A stretch of DNA of 64,000 nt from Actinostola sp. cb2023 (lineage: Eukaryota > Cnidaria > Anthozoa > Actiniaria > Actinostolidae). This document shows, piece after piece, positions 32,775-43,086 of the stretch (the stretch's first letter is position 1; the number at the start of each line of letters is the position of its first letter). Both the position numbers and the translations under genes were made by a program. The stretch is from NCBI GenBank assembly GCA_033675265.1, contig JAUJYZ010001422.1, positions 248,001 to 312,000 on the forward strand, in the 5' to 3' direction. The notes beneath the pieces are model-generated. The model worked only from the letters and a program-made list of their open reading frames with translations. It did no database searches and was not told the DNA's origin.

Positions 32775-34410
32775 TTTAACTGGCCGTCTCTGTAAGAACC
32801 TCTCAGTCGTTTTCGCTTCTAAAATAAATATCTCCCAAACTCTAGCTAATGAAAGACTATATACATGACGAGTAAAAATTCACAGCCGTATTAGATGCTT
32901 AACCGACTAATAAGTTGTTTATTATATATTTTGTCAAAGAAACTAGCTATTTTGGTGAAAGAAAAACAACAAATTACAGTGAAATTTCTGTACGAGCGCG
33001 CGCTAGCCAAAACTGTCAATTTCTCGCACGCTGATTGGTTAATTTTCATCACACGATTCTGCATGAATGACTGGAAAGCCAGTTTGAAGTAACTACCCAA
33101 AATATGGTCCCATATTTCGCGCGTTCTTGTGCATATTTCGTGCGTTCTTTGACAAAAAATATAATAAATAGCTAATGAAAGACTATATCAAGGTTAAAAC
33201 TAAAACGGGTTTGGTTTGCTTCAAAATAATTTTATTTTATTTTATTTTATTTTTTGAAATGATTCCTTCTGAGAGCTGGTCAAAAGGTCAAATTTGCATG
33301 AAATTATGCACTTCTTTACGGCGCTGTACAAACTTCGTCTCGCATTATCCAGCGAAACTTTTTATATCATGTTGTAGATAAATGTATCTAGTTTGTCTAG
33401 AGGTAAAGCATTATTAATCGGTTCAGCCGTTTATGAGAAAATTAGTTGATAATTAACCCCACTAAGATCTAACTGAACGGCGGCTCAAAATTACCCATCT
33501 TTACTCGATTATTTTGCAAAAGTGGCACATCGCTGGACTCTCTCATTGACACAATCGGATTGAACATCATTTCATTTACACAAATCTGTAAAAACCCGTG
33601 TACGTTTTGGATATTTCAAAAGTTACGACAATTTCAGTTGGTGCATGTTAGACGATTTACGAATATTAATTAGGTGCAATATCTTATCCATATGAAGTTG
33701 AAAATAGCTTACCTCCTTCCTAAATCGCTGTATTTGGAAATGTTGACCTGGAATGAAGTCTAGCATGGGTAAAATGGGAAACATGAGCGATTTAGGAAGG
33801 AGGTAAGCTGTTTTCAACTTCATAAGATATCTGAGATATTGCACCTAATTAATATTCGTAAATCGTCTAACATGCACCAACTGAAATTGTCGTAACTTTT
33901 GAAATATCCAAAACGTACACAGGTTTTTACAGATTTGTGTAAATGAAATGATGTTCATTCCGATTGTGTCAATGAGAGAGTCCAGCGATGTGCCACTTTT
34001 GCAAAATAATCGAGTAAAATTGGGTAATTTTGAGCCGCCGTTCAGTTAGATCTTAGTGGGGTTAATTATCAACTAATTTTCTCATAAACGGCTGAACCGA
34101 TTGAATAACGCTTTACCTCTAGACAAACTAGATACATTTATCTACAACATGATATAAAAAGTTTCGCTGGATAATGCGAGACGAAGTTTGTACAGCGCCG
34201 TAAAGAAGTGCATAATTTCATGCAAATTTGACCTCTTGACCAGCTCTCAGACGGAACCATTTCAAAAAATAAAATAAAATAAAATAAAAATATTTTGAAG
34301 CAAACCAAACCCGTTTTAGTAATAACCTTGATATAGTCTTTCACTAGCTAGAGTTTGGGAGATATTTATTTTAGAAGCGAAAACGACTGAGAGGTTTTTA
34401 GAGAGACGGC
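32775..34410. repeat. 1.6-kb palindrome with inserted spacer
   Basis: Arms 32775-32863 plus 33172-33730 pair with 33795-34410. Only about 65 bp separate them at the centre. The left arm is interrupted at 32864-33171 by DNA bounded by a direct AGCTAATGAAAGACTATAT, which looks like a later insertion with a 19-bp target duplication. The arms read similar small frames on opposite strands. Confidence 0.75.
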
Positions 34411-34497
34411 CAGTTAAGTGCTTCTATTCGCTTGTTAGGGGCCGCTATACGCTCATACCATTATTTGGAATACGTATTACAACATCGGCTCCAGTCG

Positions 34498-34827
34498 ATT
34501 GATCAGAAGACAATGAAAAGCCTTCTCGCAGTCAAATATCGTATTGGCAATCAGTGACGAAGAAGCTATTACTCACGTTTGAGCTAGGGACATAATTCAA
34601 AGCCATTCAGAGCTCTGAATAAGGTTTGTTTGATAATTTTAGCTCTTCAGTTGTCGATCGGTGTCGTGTGTTCATAAATATATACTCTCTATGAAGCGAA
34701 ACTTTCTCTACCACAGCAATGAATATCCCTTGAGTTTGGACCCAACTCTCGAACTATTGTTTTGGTCCCTCGAGTGTTTGAGATAGGTCGGAATTCTACT
34801 GTACTTTATTCGTTTTCGTGTATAACT
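34498..34827 (+). promoter_or_regulatory. Relic of P450 gene 2 upstream region
   Basis: The block TTCATAAATATATACTCTCT (34670) and CCTTGAGTTTGGACCCAAC (34728) resemble the upstream DNA of P450 gene 3 (CCATAAATATGTGCTCTCT at 41513, CCTTGACTTTGGACGTCCCA at 42162). It is probably the displaced first-exon region of gene 2, now 2.6 kb from its coding exon. Confidence 0.4.
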
Positions 34828-36616
34828 AATGCCCCGTTTACACTGAGGCTAAAACATGTTTTAAAGTGGTTTAACTAAACAGGTTTAGAAAATTACAAAC
34901 GCCACACAAGTTTGGCACAAAACTGCTGGTAAGCTGTCCTTTGTGTTGCATAGTATAAATACCAGACAGCCAGTCCAAAAGGATCCAGGCTTGCACATCT
35001 GTACGGTCTACCCAAAACCCACAAGGAAACCCTCGCCATGCGTCCCATATTATCTGGTACTGCAACTTACAATTTTGCCTTGTCAAAGTGGCTCGAGGAA
35101 AGATTAAAGCCCTTGTCCTATAACCAGTACACTATAAGTGATATTTTCAAGTTTTCAGAAGAAATCCGTACTACAACAATCAATAGTGGTGAAATGTTGA
35201 TATCATACGATGTCGCCTCTTTATTCACAAACGTCCCGCTGGATGAAACCATAGAGATACTAGTAAACAGAGCCTTCGAAAGAAATTGGTTCAATGCTAC
35301 TCATGGCCTAAATTTAAGCAGAACGGACCTTGTCGACCTTCTTAACATCGCTACTAAAGACCAACTGTTTCAACTAAATGGAACATTATATGAACAGATC
35401 GACGGAGTCGCTATGGGCTCCCCGCTCGGCGGCCTCTACTAGCCAACGTGTTTCTGTGCTCAATCGAAGATACCCTCCAGCTTGATGGAAAAATGCCCGC
35501 ATACTACCGGAGGTACGTTGATGACACCCTTGTAATAATGCCGAGTACAGTAGAAGCCAACGATTTCTTGGACGACCTCAATCGATGCCACACCTCTCTA
35601 AAGTTCACTATGGAAATAGAGAACAATGGCATGCTCCCCTTTCTCGGCATGCAACTGCTAAACAGATCTCATCATATTGAGACAAAAGTTTACATCAAAC
35701 CTACTAACACCGGTCTTCTCCTACACCACGAAAGCCATGTTGATGAACGTTATAAACGCGGCCTAGTAACAACAATGCTCGATCGGGCATATCGCCTATC
35801 ATCTTCATGGTCTTACTTTATTGAGGAATGCGACCGCCTAAAAGTAATGTTCTTGCGTCTTAAGTATCCCCATGACTTAATCAACACCGCTATCAAACGG
35901 TTTGTAGACGCAAAACTCAGTCAACAACCAAATATGCCAGGAGCCGATGAACCAGATGAAAACATCAGAATTACCATACCATTTAAAGACCAACGATCAG
36001 CTGATGTCGTTCGAAGGAAAAAACTACAAGACCTAAGCCACAAGATAAACACCACCGTACAACCAGTCTTTGTGAGCCGTAAGCTAAACGAATCGCTTAA
36101 AGTGCAAGAAAAGAAACCACTTATCATCAACCAACAACGAGTGGTTTATAATTTCAAATGTGACTCGTGTGATGCGAGTTATGTGGGGTACACCTACAGA
36201 CACCTGCACGAGCGCATCGAAGAACACAAAGGCATGTCTTCCAGCATCGGCAAACACTATAGGATGGATCATGACATTGTCCCAAGAGACATTAATAATA
36301 ATTTTAAGATCCTAAAAAAGTGCAAGACTAAATTTGATTGTTTACTCTATGAAATGCTGTTAATTAGAGAAAGACGACCTACTCTTAATGTACAATCTGA
36401 TTCCCTAAGGGCCAAACTATTTACTTAGTGCTATGCTAATTTACTGTTATACTCTTAATTGATGACATTGACTTTCTACTCATTTCGCTTGATAATGGTG
36501 CCTAGTCGACACCGAAACGTCGCCATAATTTCCTTTATATTTATAACATTAAGCCAGATTATAGAAGCTCGAAAAACCCAGTTTAACTAAACAAGTTTTG
36601 GTGTGAATGGGACATA
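34828..36616. mobile_element. MITE ends enclosing a Penelope-like element
   Basis: The left GCCCCGTTTACACTGAGGC...GTTTAACTAAAC and right GTTTAACTAAACAAGTTTTG...GTGTGAATGGG are inverted relatives. A retroelement lies between them. The simplest reading is that a short TIR element with GTTTACAC ends was the target of the Penelope-like insertion. Confidence 0.45.
34954..36428 (+). pseudogene. Penelope-like reverse transcriptase/GIY-YIG, frameshifted
   Basis: The frame opens after a TAG near 34951 with LYGLPKTHK, then a first frame to a stop at 35440, and a second frame from about 35439 to 36428. The RT core is visible: DVASLFTNVPLDETI (motif A), GVAMGSPL (motif B), YVDD (motif C) and LPFLGMQL. 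The end carries a GIY-YIG nuclease (VVYNF...YVGYTYRHLHERIEEH, with CDSC before it, and a late Glu in CLLYEMLLIRERRPTLN). The two frames are separated by a small indel just after motif B. The N-terminal part is missing, so the copy is 5'-truncated and dead. RT plus GIY-YIG is the Penelope-like arrangement; no intron is seen. A tail with CCGAAACGTCG follows. Confidence 0.85.
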
Positions 36617-36882
36617 AGACAATGTTATTCGGACCCTCCCTGCATTTTGTCCCTGCTTGACTTGTTGTTGATGAACTCCAATGAACACAACGATTCATCT
36701 CGTATATTACAATGTATTACGACACGATATTTTCGGGGGTGCAAAACACGTCATTCAATGGTCTTCAATATATTATTATCATCAGTTCTTGGCAACTTAT
36801 TATTATTTTTTTCTTCTTAATGTTGTTTCCCAGGCTATTTAACAATAATGAGCAACATGTACTCGTTGTATGGTCTCTCTGC

Positions 36883-37347
36883 TTAAAGTGCTTATGAAGC
36901 TTATTTTTTTATTTCGAAAATCGATTACATATGAAGTGAATAGTGGGATGTTTCAGTGTTTTGTGATTTGAGCTTCGCATTTGCGAGTTATAAAGGTTTG
37001 AAATCGTGATATGGTAATTCAGTGACGTCAAAGGAGGCATCATTTATTATACAAAAGCGCCCCTTTGCAAATGACTGACATTTTTAAACTGGCAAAAAGT
37101 TATTCTACAACTTATATAAAAGATGTTGAACTTTTTTTTCTATTTCAGAAAAGAGCAATACTTGAAAAAATATATATAAGTTACAGCAAAAGCCTTCTTT
37201 GACGTCACCGAATTAGCATATCACGATTTCAAACCATTATAACTCGCAAATGCGAAGCTCAAATCACAAAATACTGAAATATCCCACTATTCACTTCATA
37301 TGTAATCGATTTTCAAAATAAAAAAATAAGCTTCATAAGCACTTTAA
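36883..37347. mobile_element. MITE in 5' intron of P450 gene 2
   Basis: Arms of about 155 bp begin TTAAAGTGCTTATGAAGC and end with its complement. They contain GTGACGTCAA near the inner edge. The right end stops only 21 bp before the splice acceptor of P450 gene 2, so the element provides most of the intron's 3' end. Confidence 0.75.
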
Positions 37348-37381
37348 CTTTGACTTTCATCCAACAGGTCACGTGATCAAC

Positions 37382-38866
37382 ATGTTTGTAGAGCTTGTCG
37401 TATTTGTACTTGTATTATTTCTGCTCTACTTTGCACTCATCTATAAAGGACGTCCAAAGGGCATGCCCCCAGGGCCAACACCGCTGCCCATCATAGGCAA
37501 CCTGTTGGATGTCACAAGGTGGATGTCAAAGAATCAGACTCAGATTGAACTTACAAAAGCAGCACAACAGTATGGCGACATCTTCACCTTTGAAATCCCA
37601 GGGGAAAGAACCGTTGTTGTGAATTCTGTGTCTATTGCTAGAGAGGCGTTGCTTACTAAGAGAGATGATTTCGCTGGAAGACCCTACCTTTTTACCTGGG
37701 ATTATCTTACACGCGGACGTAAAAACATCGCCCTTGGAGACTTTGGTCCGACGCTGCTACTGCAACGCAAATTAGTCCATTCAGCCTTGAGAAAGTACAA
37801 CCCGCATCTTGAAGCAACTCTGCAGCGAGAAGCCGAGGAACTGTCCAAACGATTCAAATCATATGGGGGCAAACCCACGGATATACAGCATGACATATTC
37901 CTAACAACTTTAAATGTCATCTGCGCCATTGTCTACGGGGAAAAGTACGACATCGATAATCCAGAATTCCTGGACATAGTGGACTACAACACCAAGATGT
38001 TTCGACTGTTGGCACCAGTGAATCTGTTAAATGTCTTCCCATTTCTGGTACATTTCCCCGTCGAAGATTCCATTCATTTGAAGCAAACCCGCATAACATC
38101 TCATCGTTTGTTGTACACCAAATTTCACCAGCACCAAGCAACGTATCAAGATGGCGTCATCCGAGATCTGACCGATGCACTTATCAAAGCTTTACAGGAA
38201 GCACAAGAAGAAGACAGTAAAGTGAAGGATATGATCACAGAGGATCACGTGGTTATGACGATGGCAGATGCATTCTCGGCAGGCTTGGAATCCACGATGA
38301 CTACAATGCGTTGGTTCATCGTCTACATGCTGTATTACCCCGACATTCAAGTGAAAATCCACAAGGAGTTAGATGACGTCATAAGTCGTGACGACATACC
38401 ACGATTGGAGGACAAAGAAAGGCTACATTATCTACAAGCTGTCCTTGCCGAAACAATGCGTATGGCTAGTGTTGCACCATTATTTGTGCGCAAGACTACT
38501 GTGGATTCTACCCTCGCAGGATACAAGATCCCGAAGGGTACCACCCTGCTCGTAAATACGAGGGCCATGCATTACGACGAGAAAGCTTGGGAACAACCAT
38601 ATGTATTTGACCCTACCCGTTTCCTTGACGACGACGGCAAGTTCACCCCTGGGTCAGGGAATATGAGCTATCTACCGTTTGGAGCAGGGCGTCGAGTATG
38701 TGTTGGCGAAGCGTTAGCCAAACAAGAGCTGTTTGTCGTTCTTTCCAGACTGATGCATCAGTTCAAGTTTGAGCTCCCTCCAGGAAGGCCTTTGCCAGAG
38801 TTGATTGGCGATCTGGGGTTAGTCCATGTGCCAAAGCCGCACAAAGTTTGCATCAAAGAACGTTGA
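37382..38866 (+). CDS. Cytochrome P450 (CYP2 clan), gene 2
   Basis: A single coding exon, 494 aa. Anchor residues 2-20, hinge PPGPTPLPIIGN (29-40), I-helix SAGLESTMTT (299-308), ExxR 357-360 (ETMR), FDPTRF 409-414, heme loop FGAGRRVCVGEA with Cys440. Compared with genes 1 and 3 the I-helix has Glu-Ser in place of Glu-Thr, and the residue after NT in the beta-strand before the PERF region is Arg (NTRAMHYD) in place of Trp. The heme loop keeps the consensus Gly. It should still bind heme; proton delivery or substrate range may differ. The start is the ATG of MFVELVV, 14 bp after the acceptor ATCCAACAG shared by the family. AATAAA lies at 38927-38932. Confidence 0.92.
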   Translation: MFVELVVFVLVLFLLYFALIYKGRPKGMPPGPTPLPIIGNLLDVTRWMSKNQTQIELTKAAQQYGDIFTFEIPGERTVVVNSVSIAREALLTKRDDFAGRPYLFTWDYLTRGRKNIALGDFGPTLLLQRKLVHSALRKYNPHLEATLQREAEELSKRFKSYGGKPTDIQHDIFLTTLNVICAIVYGEKYDIDNPEFLDIVDYNTKMFRLLAPVNLLNVFPFLVHFPVEDSIHLKQTRITSHRLLYTKFHQHQATYQDGVIRDLTDALIKALQEAQEEDSKVKDMITEDHVVMTMADAFSAGLESTMTTMRWFIVYMLYYPDIQVKIHKELDDVISRDDIPRLEDKERLHYLQAVLAETMRMASVAPLFVRKTTVDSTLAGYKIPKGTTLLVNTRAMHYDEKAWEQPYVFDPTRFLDDDGKFTPGSGNMSYLPFGAGRRVCVGEALAKQELFVVLSRLMHQFKFELPPGRPLPELIGDLGLVHVPKPHKVCIKER

Positions 38867-38926
38867 ATTGAGCGATTGAACTCAGTACAGTACTCAGTAC
38901 ACTAATTATGTAGTTCCAAAAAGTTA

Positions 38927-38932
38927 AATAAA
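38927..38932 (+). terminator. Poly(A) signal, P450 gene 2
   Basis: A canonical AATAAA sits 60 bp after the stop codon, followed by ordinary sequence before the minisatellite begins at about 39020. Confidence 0.5.
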
Positions 38933-39019
38933 AGTAACCTGAGAAAATAACGTTCTGCAGAAGGAAATGATCGATGGCTTGTCTACCAACACTTTAAATA
39001 ATAAATAAGATTGATGATG

Positions 39020-40078
39020 TAGATGTTTTGTGAATGTGGTTGAGGACTGATATGGTCCATGTAGTTGAACTGATGTGGATGTGAGTGTTGAGGATATGGA
39101 TGTGGTTAAATGAAGATGTGGATGTGGATGTGGTTGAGGATATGGATGTGGTTGAAGATGTGGATGTGGATGTGGTTGAGGATATGGATGTGGTTATTGA
39201 AGATGTAAATGTGGTTGGAGATGTGGATGTGGTTGAGGATATGGATGTGGTTGAGGATATGGATGTGGTTGAAGATGTGGATGTGGTTGAGGTTATGGAT
39301 GTGGTTGAAGATGTGGATGTGGTTATAATAATAATAGGTTATGGATGTGTTTGAAGATGTTGATGTTGATGTGGTTGAGGTTATAATAATAATAGGTTAT
39401 GGATGTGTTTGAAGATGTTGATGTGGATGTGGTTGAGGTTATAATAATAATAGGTTATGGATGTGGTTGAAGATGTTGATGCAAATGTGGTTGAGGTTAT
39501 GGATGTGGTTGAAGATGTGGATGTGATTGAGGATATGGATGTAGTTGAAGATGTGGTTGAGGATGTGGATGTAGTTGAAGATGTTGATGTAAATGTGGAT
39601 GTGGTTGAGGTTATGGATGTGGTTGAGGTTATGGATGTGGTTGAAGATGTAAATGTGGTTGAAGATGTGGATGTGGTTGAAGATGTGGATGTGGTTGAGG
39701 ATATGGATGTGGTTGAAGATCGATGTTGATGTAAATGTGGTTGAGGTTATGGATGTGGTTGAAGATGTAAATGTGGATGTGGTTGAGGATATGGATGTGG
39801 TTGAAGATCGATGTTGATGTAAATGTGGTTGAGGTTATGGATGTGGTTGAAGATGTTGATGTAAATGTGGATGTGGTTGAGGATGTGGATGTGGTTGAGG
39901 ATGTGGATGTGGTTGAAGATGTTGATGTAAATGTGGATGTGGTTGAGGTTATGGATATGGTTGAAGATGTGGATGTAAATGTGATTGAGATCAGTTATGG
40001 ATGTAGTTGAAGAGTGGGATGTGGATGTGGTTGAGGATGTGGATGTGGTTGAAGATGTTGATGTAAATGTGGCTTATT
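39020..40078 (+). repeat. GATGTGGTTGAG minisatellite, part 1
   Basis: About 1 kb of 6/12-bp units (GATGTGGTTGAG with GATATG, GATGTA and GGTTAT variants) and occasional ATAATAATAGG interruptions. Long open frames through it (DVVEDVDV) exist only because the unit is a multiple of three. It starts about 150 bp after P450 gene 2. Confidence 0.9.
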
Positions 40079-40384
40079 TGAGGTTAGTAGAATTACACAG
40101 GTGATTATAGAAAATCAAGCGCGCTGATTGGTCGAGAACTTCGGACTATTTCTCGATAGTTACCTACAGCATTTTGACAAAATGGCTGCCAGCTTTTGAA
40201 ATATGAAATAAAAAATTATTTTCTTTAAAATGCTTATTTATTTTTTCAAATATTCACCAGTGTAATTCTACTAAAACAATTAGTCACCTCAGGCTCAATG
40301 AATAGCAGTGATAATAACCTCGACTAGCTTCGTCTCGGTTATTATTCACCGATATTCACCTCGCCTTTGGTGACTAATTGTTAA
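40079..40384. mobile_element. MITE and hairpin inserted in minisatellite
   Basis: TAGTAGAATTACACAGGTG (40086) and CACCAGTGTAATTCTACTA (40257) are inverted ends of one short element. A second hairpin, AACAATTAGTCACCTC with GGTGACTAATTGTT (40277-40382), abuts it. Together they split the minisatellite in two. Confidence 0.6.
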
Positions 40385-40930
40385 TTATGGATGTGATTGA
40401 AGATGTTGATGTGGATCACGGTGGTTGAGGATATGGATGTAGTTGAATATGTGAATGCAAATTAATGTGGTGGATGATATGGATGTGGTTGAAGATGTAC
40501 AGTTGTAAATGTTGGTGATTTTGTTGAGGATATGGATCATATGTGATTATGGATATGGTCGAGGATGTAATATGTGGGTATGAATGTTGGTGTGCATGGT
40601 TGAGCCGGATATGGATCATATGTGATTATGGATATGGTCGAGGATGTAATATGTGTATGTGGGTATTAATGTTGGTGTGCATGGTTGAGGATATGGATCA
40701 TATGTGATTATGGATATAGTCGAGGATGTAATATGTGTATGTGGGTATGAATGTTGGTGAGCATGGCTGAGGATATGGATCATATGTGATTATGGATATG
40801 GTCGAGGATGTAATATGTGTATGTGGGTATGAATGTTGGTGAGCATGGCTGAGGATGTGAAAGTACATTGTTGAACATGTTTATGTTGATATGGTAGAGG
40901 ATGTGGATTGTTCATGTGATGTGGTTGAAA
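40385..40930 (+). repeat. GATGTGGTTGAG minisatellite, part 2
   Basis: A degenerate continuation of the array, with a higher-order unit of about 85-88 bp (GATATGGATCATATGTGATT, then ATGGATATGGTCGAGGATGT, then ATGTGGGTATGAATGTTGGT) repeated four times. Confidence 0.8.
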
Positions 40931-42055
40931 AAAGAGCAAACAAGGCGGTGAAAGGATCCAAAGACCGGTGAGGTAGCGAGAATTAACCGGAAGTGATTTT
41001 TCAAGGACCAAGAATGTTTTTTTTCGCATCATTCCACTTCGAAATCGAAAAAAAACAGATATTCGTTTCCTAGAGACATTTTAACGTTTGTTCAAAATAA
41101 GTCCTATTTTGGGGTTTACATGGCCTTTAAAGCTTTTTATCGATTCGGTATGTATATTTTACATTTTACTTAGGTTTTACATATTTCGTTTTTTATAATC
41201 AAACTTAACTGACGTGCTTCCTTTCGATTTTGTCGAGTGGGATTGACTCATTCTACTGACAATACAATGTTTCAGCTGTAACTATATGACGCATCATGAA
41301 TAAATATGACTAAAAGTCAACTCATCAGAACAAATAGATTATGAACTGTTTGCAATCAGTGATGATATGCGTGCGACTTGTTACACGTTCATTGTGAAGA
41401 CGTTACGTGAGCTATACTGCAGGGCCGCTGAATACAAAGCCAATCACAATTGTAACACCGAGGTTGGTATAACAATTGTAGTCCCCGCTTTCTCTATCTA
41501 TATTTGCATGTCCATAAATATGTGCTCTCTAAAGAGATATATAGCGACTGCATAGTAACATGTATATCTCAGGTATGCCCTGCTCGGGATGCCCTGCAAA
41601 TTTGCGGCAATAGTGATATGGCAATGTAGTTTTATTTAATACCGGCATGCATGTGATTCCATAGATAGATACAAAATATACAAATTTGACCTATTTGGCA
41701 TCAAGCTCAACTGAAATATCCGGCATAGGACCTAAACTATGCAAAAGCATATGGTCCTCACTAGCGACATAACTGGCACAAGCATAAGCAACATACGCAG
41801 ACTCAGGAAGTCTTCAGGACACCATTTATGCAATGATAAACTTTATTTTACAAGGGAATACATATTACAGCTTCAGCTGAAAAACTTGCAATAGGTGTAC
41901 AGTGACAAAAGACAAACACCGCGGTTAATGAGCAATACATTACTTGTTGCTTGTGCTTGACGTGCTTATGTCGCTAGTTAGGACCAGCTAGGTTTAACTA
42001 TTAAAACTATATGTCTATGTATTAGTATCCCCGACGGTATAGACGGGGTGAAGAC
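40931..42055. other. Upstream region of P450 gene 3
   Basis: There is no gene. From about 41430 on, blocks align with the DNA upstream of P450 gene 1 in the opposite orientation: AATACAAAGCCAATCACAA, TATAACAATTGTAGTCC, ATCTCAGGTATGCCCTG. Gene 3 has an extra segment (about 41600-42000) in the middle of the conserved block. Confidence 0.45.
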
Positions 42056-42062
42056 TATAAAA
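42056..42062 (+). promoter_or_regulatory. TATA-like box, P450 gene 3
   Basis: TATAAAA in GAAGACTATAAAACATATA is the counterpart of 27705-27711 at gene 1. Downstream the paralogs stay alike for about 130 bp, to CCCAAGTTGGAACCTCG|GT near 42193, a candidate first-exon donor. Confidence 0.45.
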
Positions 42063-42453
42063 CATATACAGAGAAAAGAGACCATAGTCTAAATAGAGTA
42101 GTACTCGATGTCCGCTATCTTATCATGAACTTCTCGATGTCTCGAAACCAAATGTACATTCCTTGACTTTGGACGTCCCAAGTTGGAACCTCGGTATCAC
42201 TATGATTTTTCTTGGCCCTGTGGTGTCTATACTGTGAGCTCTAAATATATTTATCTTACTAATAACCTCTATATATATCTCTTTCAGGTATATGCCCTGA
42301 ATTATATATGTAGTATATATCTATCTATATATTAGAACAAAAGACCTGTGTTTTATTCTAGACTTTGTTGTTGTTCAACTCCAGTTTCCGCTTGAATTCC
42401 TCTTCGAGTGTATTATTTTCATATGCTAATAGTAACGACATATCTCGTGCACC

Positions 42454-42618
42454 AATAGACCGAATGCAATAATGGCGTCCAATTTCAATTGCCATTGTTC
42501 TGGACTGACTAACCTCGTGTTCATGTGGAAACAGAAAAGCACTTTCACCTGTATGAGAGGCTAGTCAGTCCAGAACAATGACAATTGAAATTGGACGCCA
42601 TTCTTGCATTCGGTCTAT
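42454..42618. mobile_element. MITE in 5' intron of P450 gene 3
   Basis: Arms of about 65 bp, AATAGACCGAATGCAATAAT on the left and its near complement on the right, surround a short loop. Non-coding, 165 bp. Confidence 0.75.
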
Positions 42619-42728
42619 AGGCCTTTTGCAGCTTATATTCTAATGTCAAAATATGTCTTCTTACATGCTTTATTACTGTACCCTGCGTCATCGACAGTTC
42701 TGTTCGCATCCAAAATAGTTTCGGTATT

Positions 42729-43006
42729 CAGCTATTTAAAAAAACGTTGAAAACTGAATACTGCCACACTGAATAGTGCATTCCAAGACCAAAGGGCATT
42801 GTGGGCCTCGTTATTTTGAAATAAAAAGTAAATATACAGCGATTTGTTCGCCATATGGAGCTAGTATATTGTTTCTGACGGAATACACAAAAAATAAAAT
42901 AAATTATTATTATTTATATTACTTTAGACAATATTACACGAGTCCCAAAATGCATTTCGGTCTTGGAATACACTATATTCAGTATCAACGTTTTTTGAAA
43001 TAGCTG
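42729..43006. mobile_element. Second MITE in 5' intron of P450 gene 3
   Basis: Arms of about 70 bp: CAGCTATTTAAAAAAACGTT and its counterpart ending AAATAGCTG, both containing the CATTCCAAGACC block. It lies 74 bp before the splice acceptor. Confidence 0.75.
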
Positions 43007-43086
43007 TATTTACTGGCATTTTAAAATTACTCATTGTGCATGAAGGGCCTCTAAGATTAATTTTGGTTTTCATCCAACAGGTCAAC

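Larger units (their letters stand above)
32189..34497. mobile_element. Nested element, ends CGACCAGATGGGGTTGTAAT
   Basis: Outer inverted ends of about 100 bp (32189-32300 and 34420-34497) share GAATACGTATTACAAC, the CCCCTAACAAGCG block and GCGTATAG. Within them sit a MITE (32402-32675) and the long palindrome 32775-34410. No transposase is seen; successive insertions explain the 2.3-kb length. Confidence 0.55.

Noticed and set aside
39085..40010. Three DVVEDVDV-rich plus-strand proteins
   Set aside because: They are reading frames through a 6/12-bp minisatellite with no start context, splice sites or non-repeat sequence.
43036..43086. Upstream start for P450 gene 3
   Set aside because: The earlier frame start is GTG, not ATG, and lies before the conserved splice acceptor at 43080, so it is intronic.
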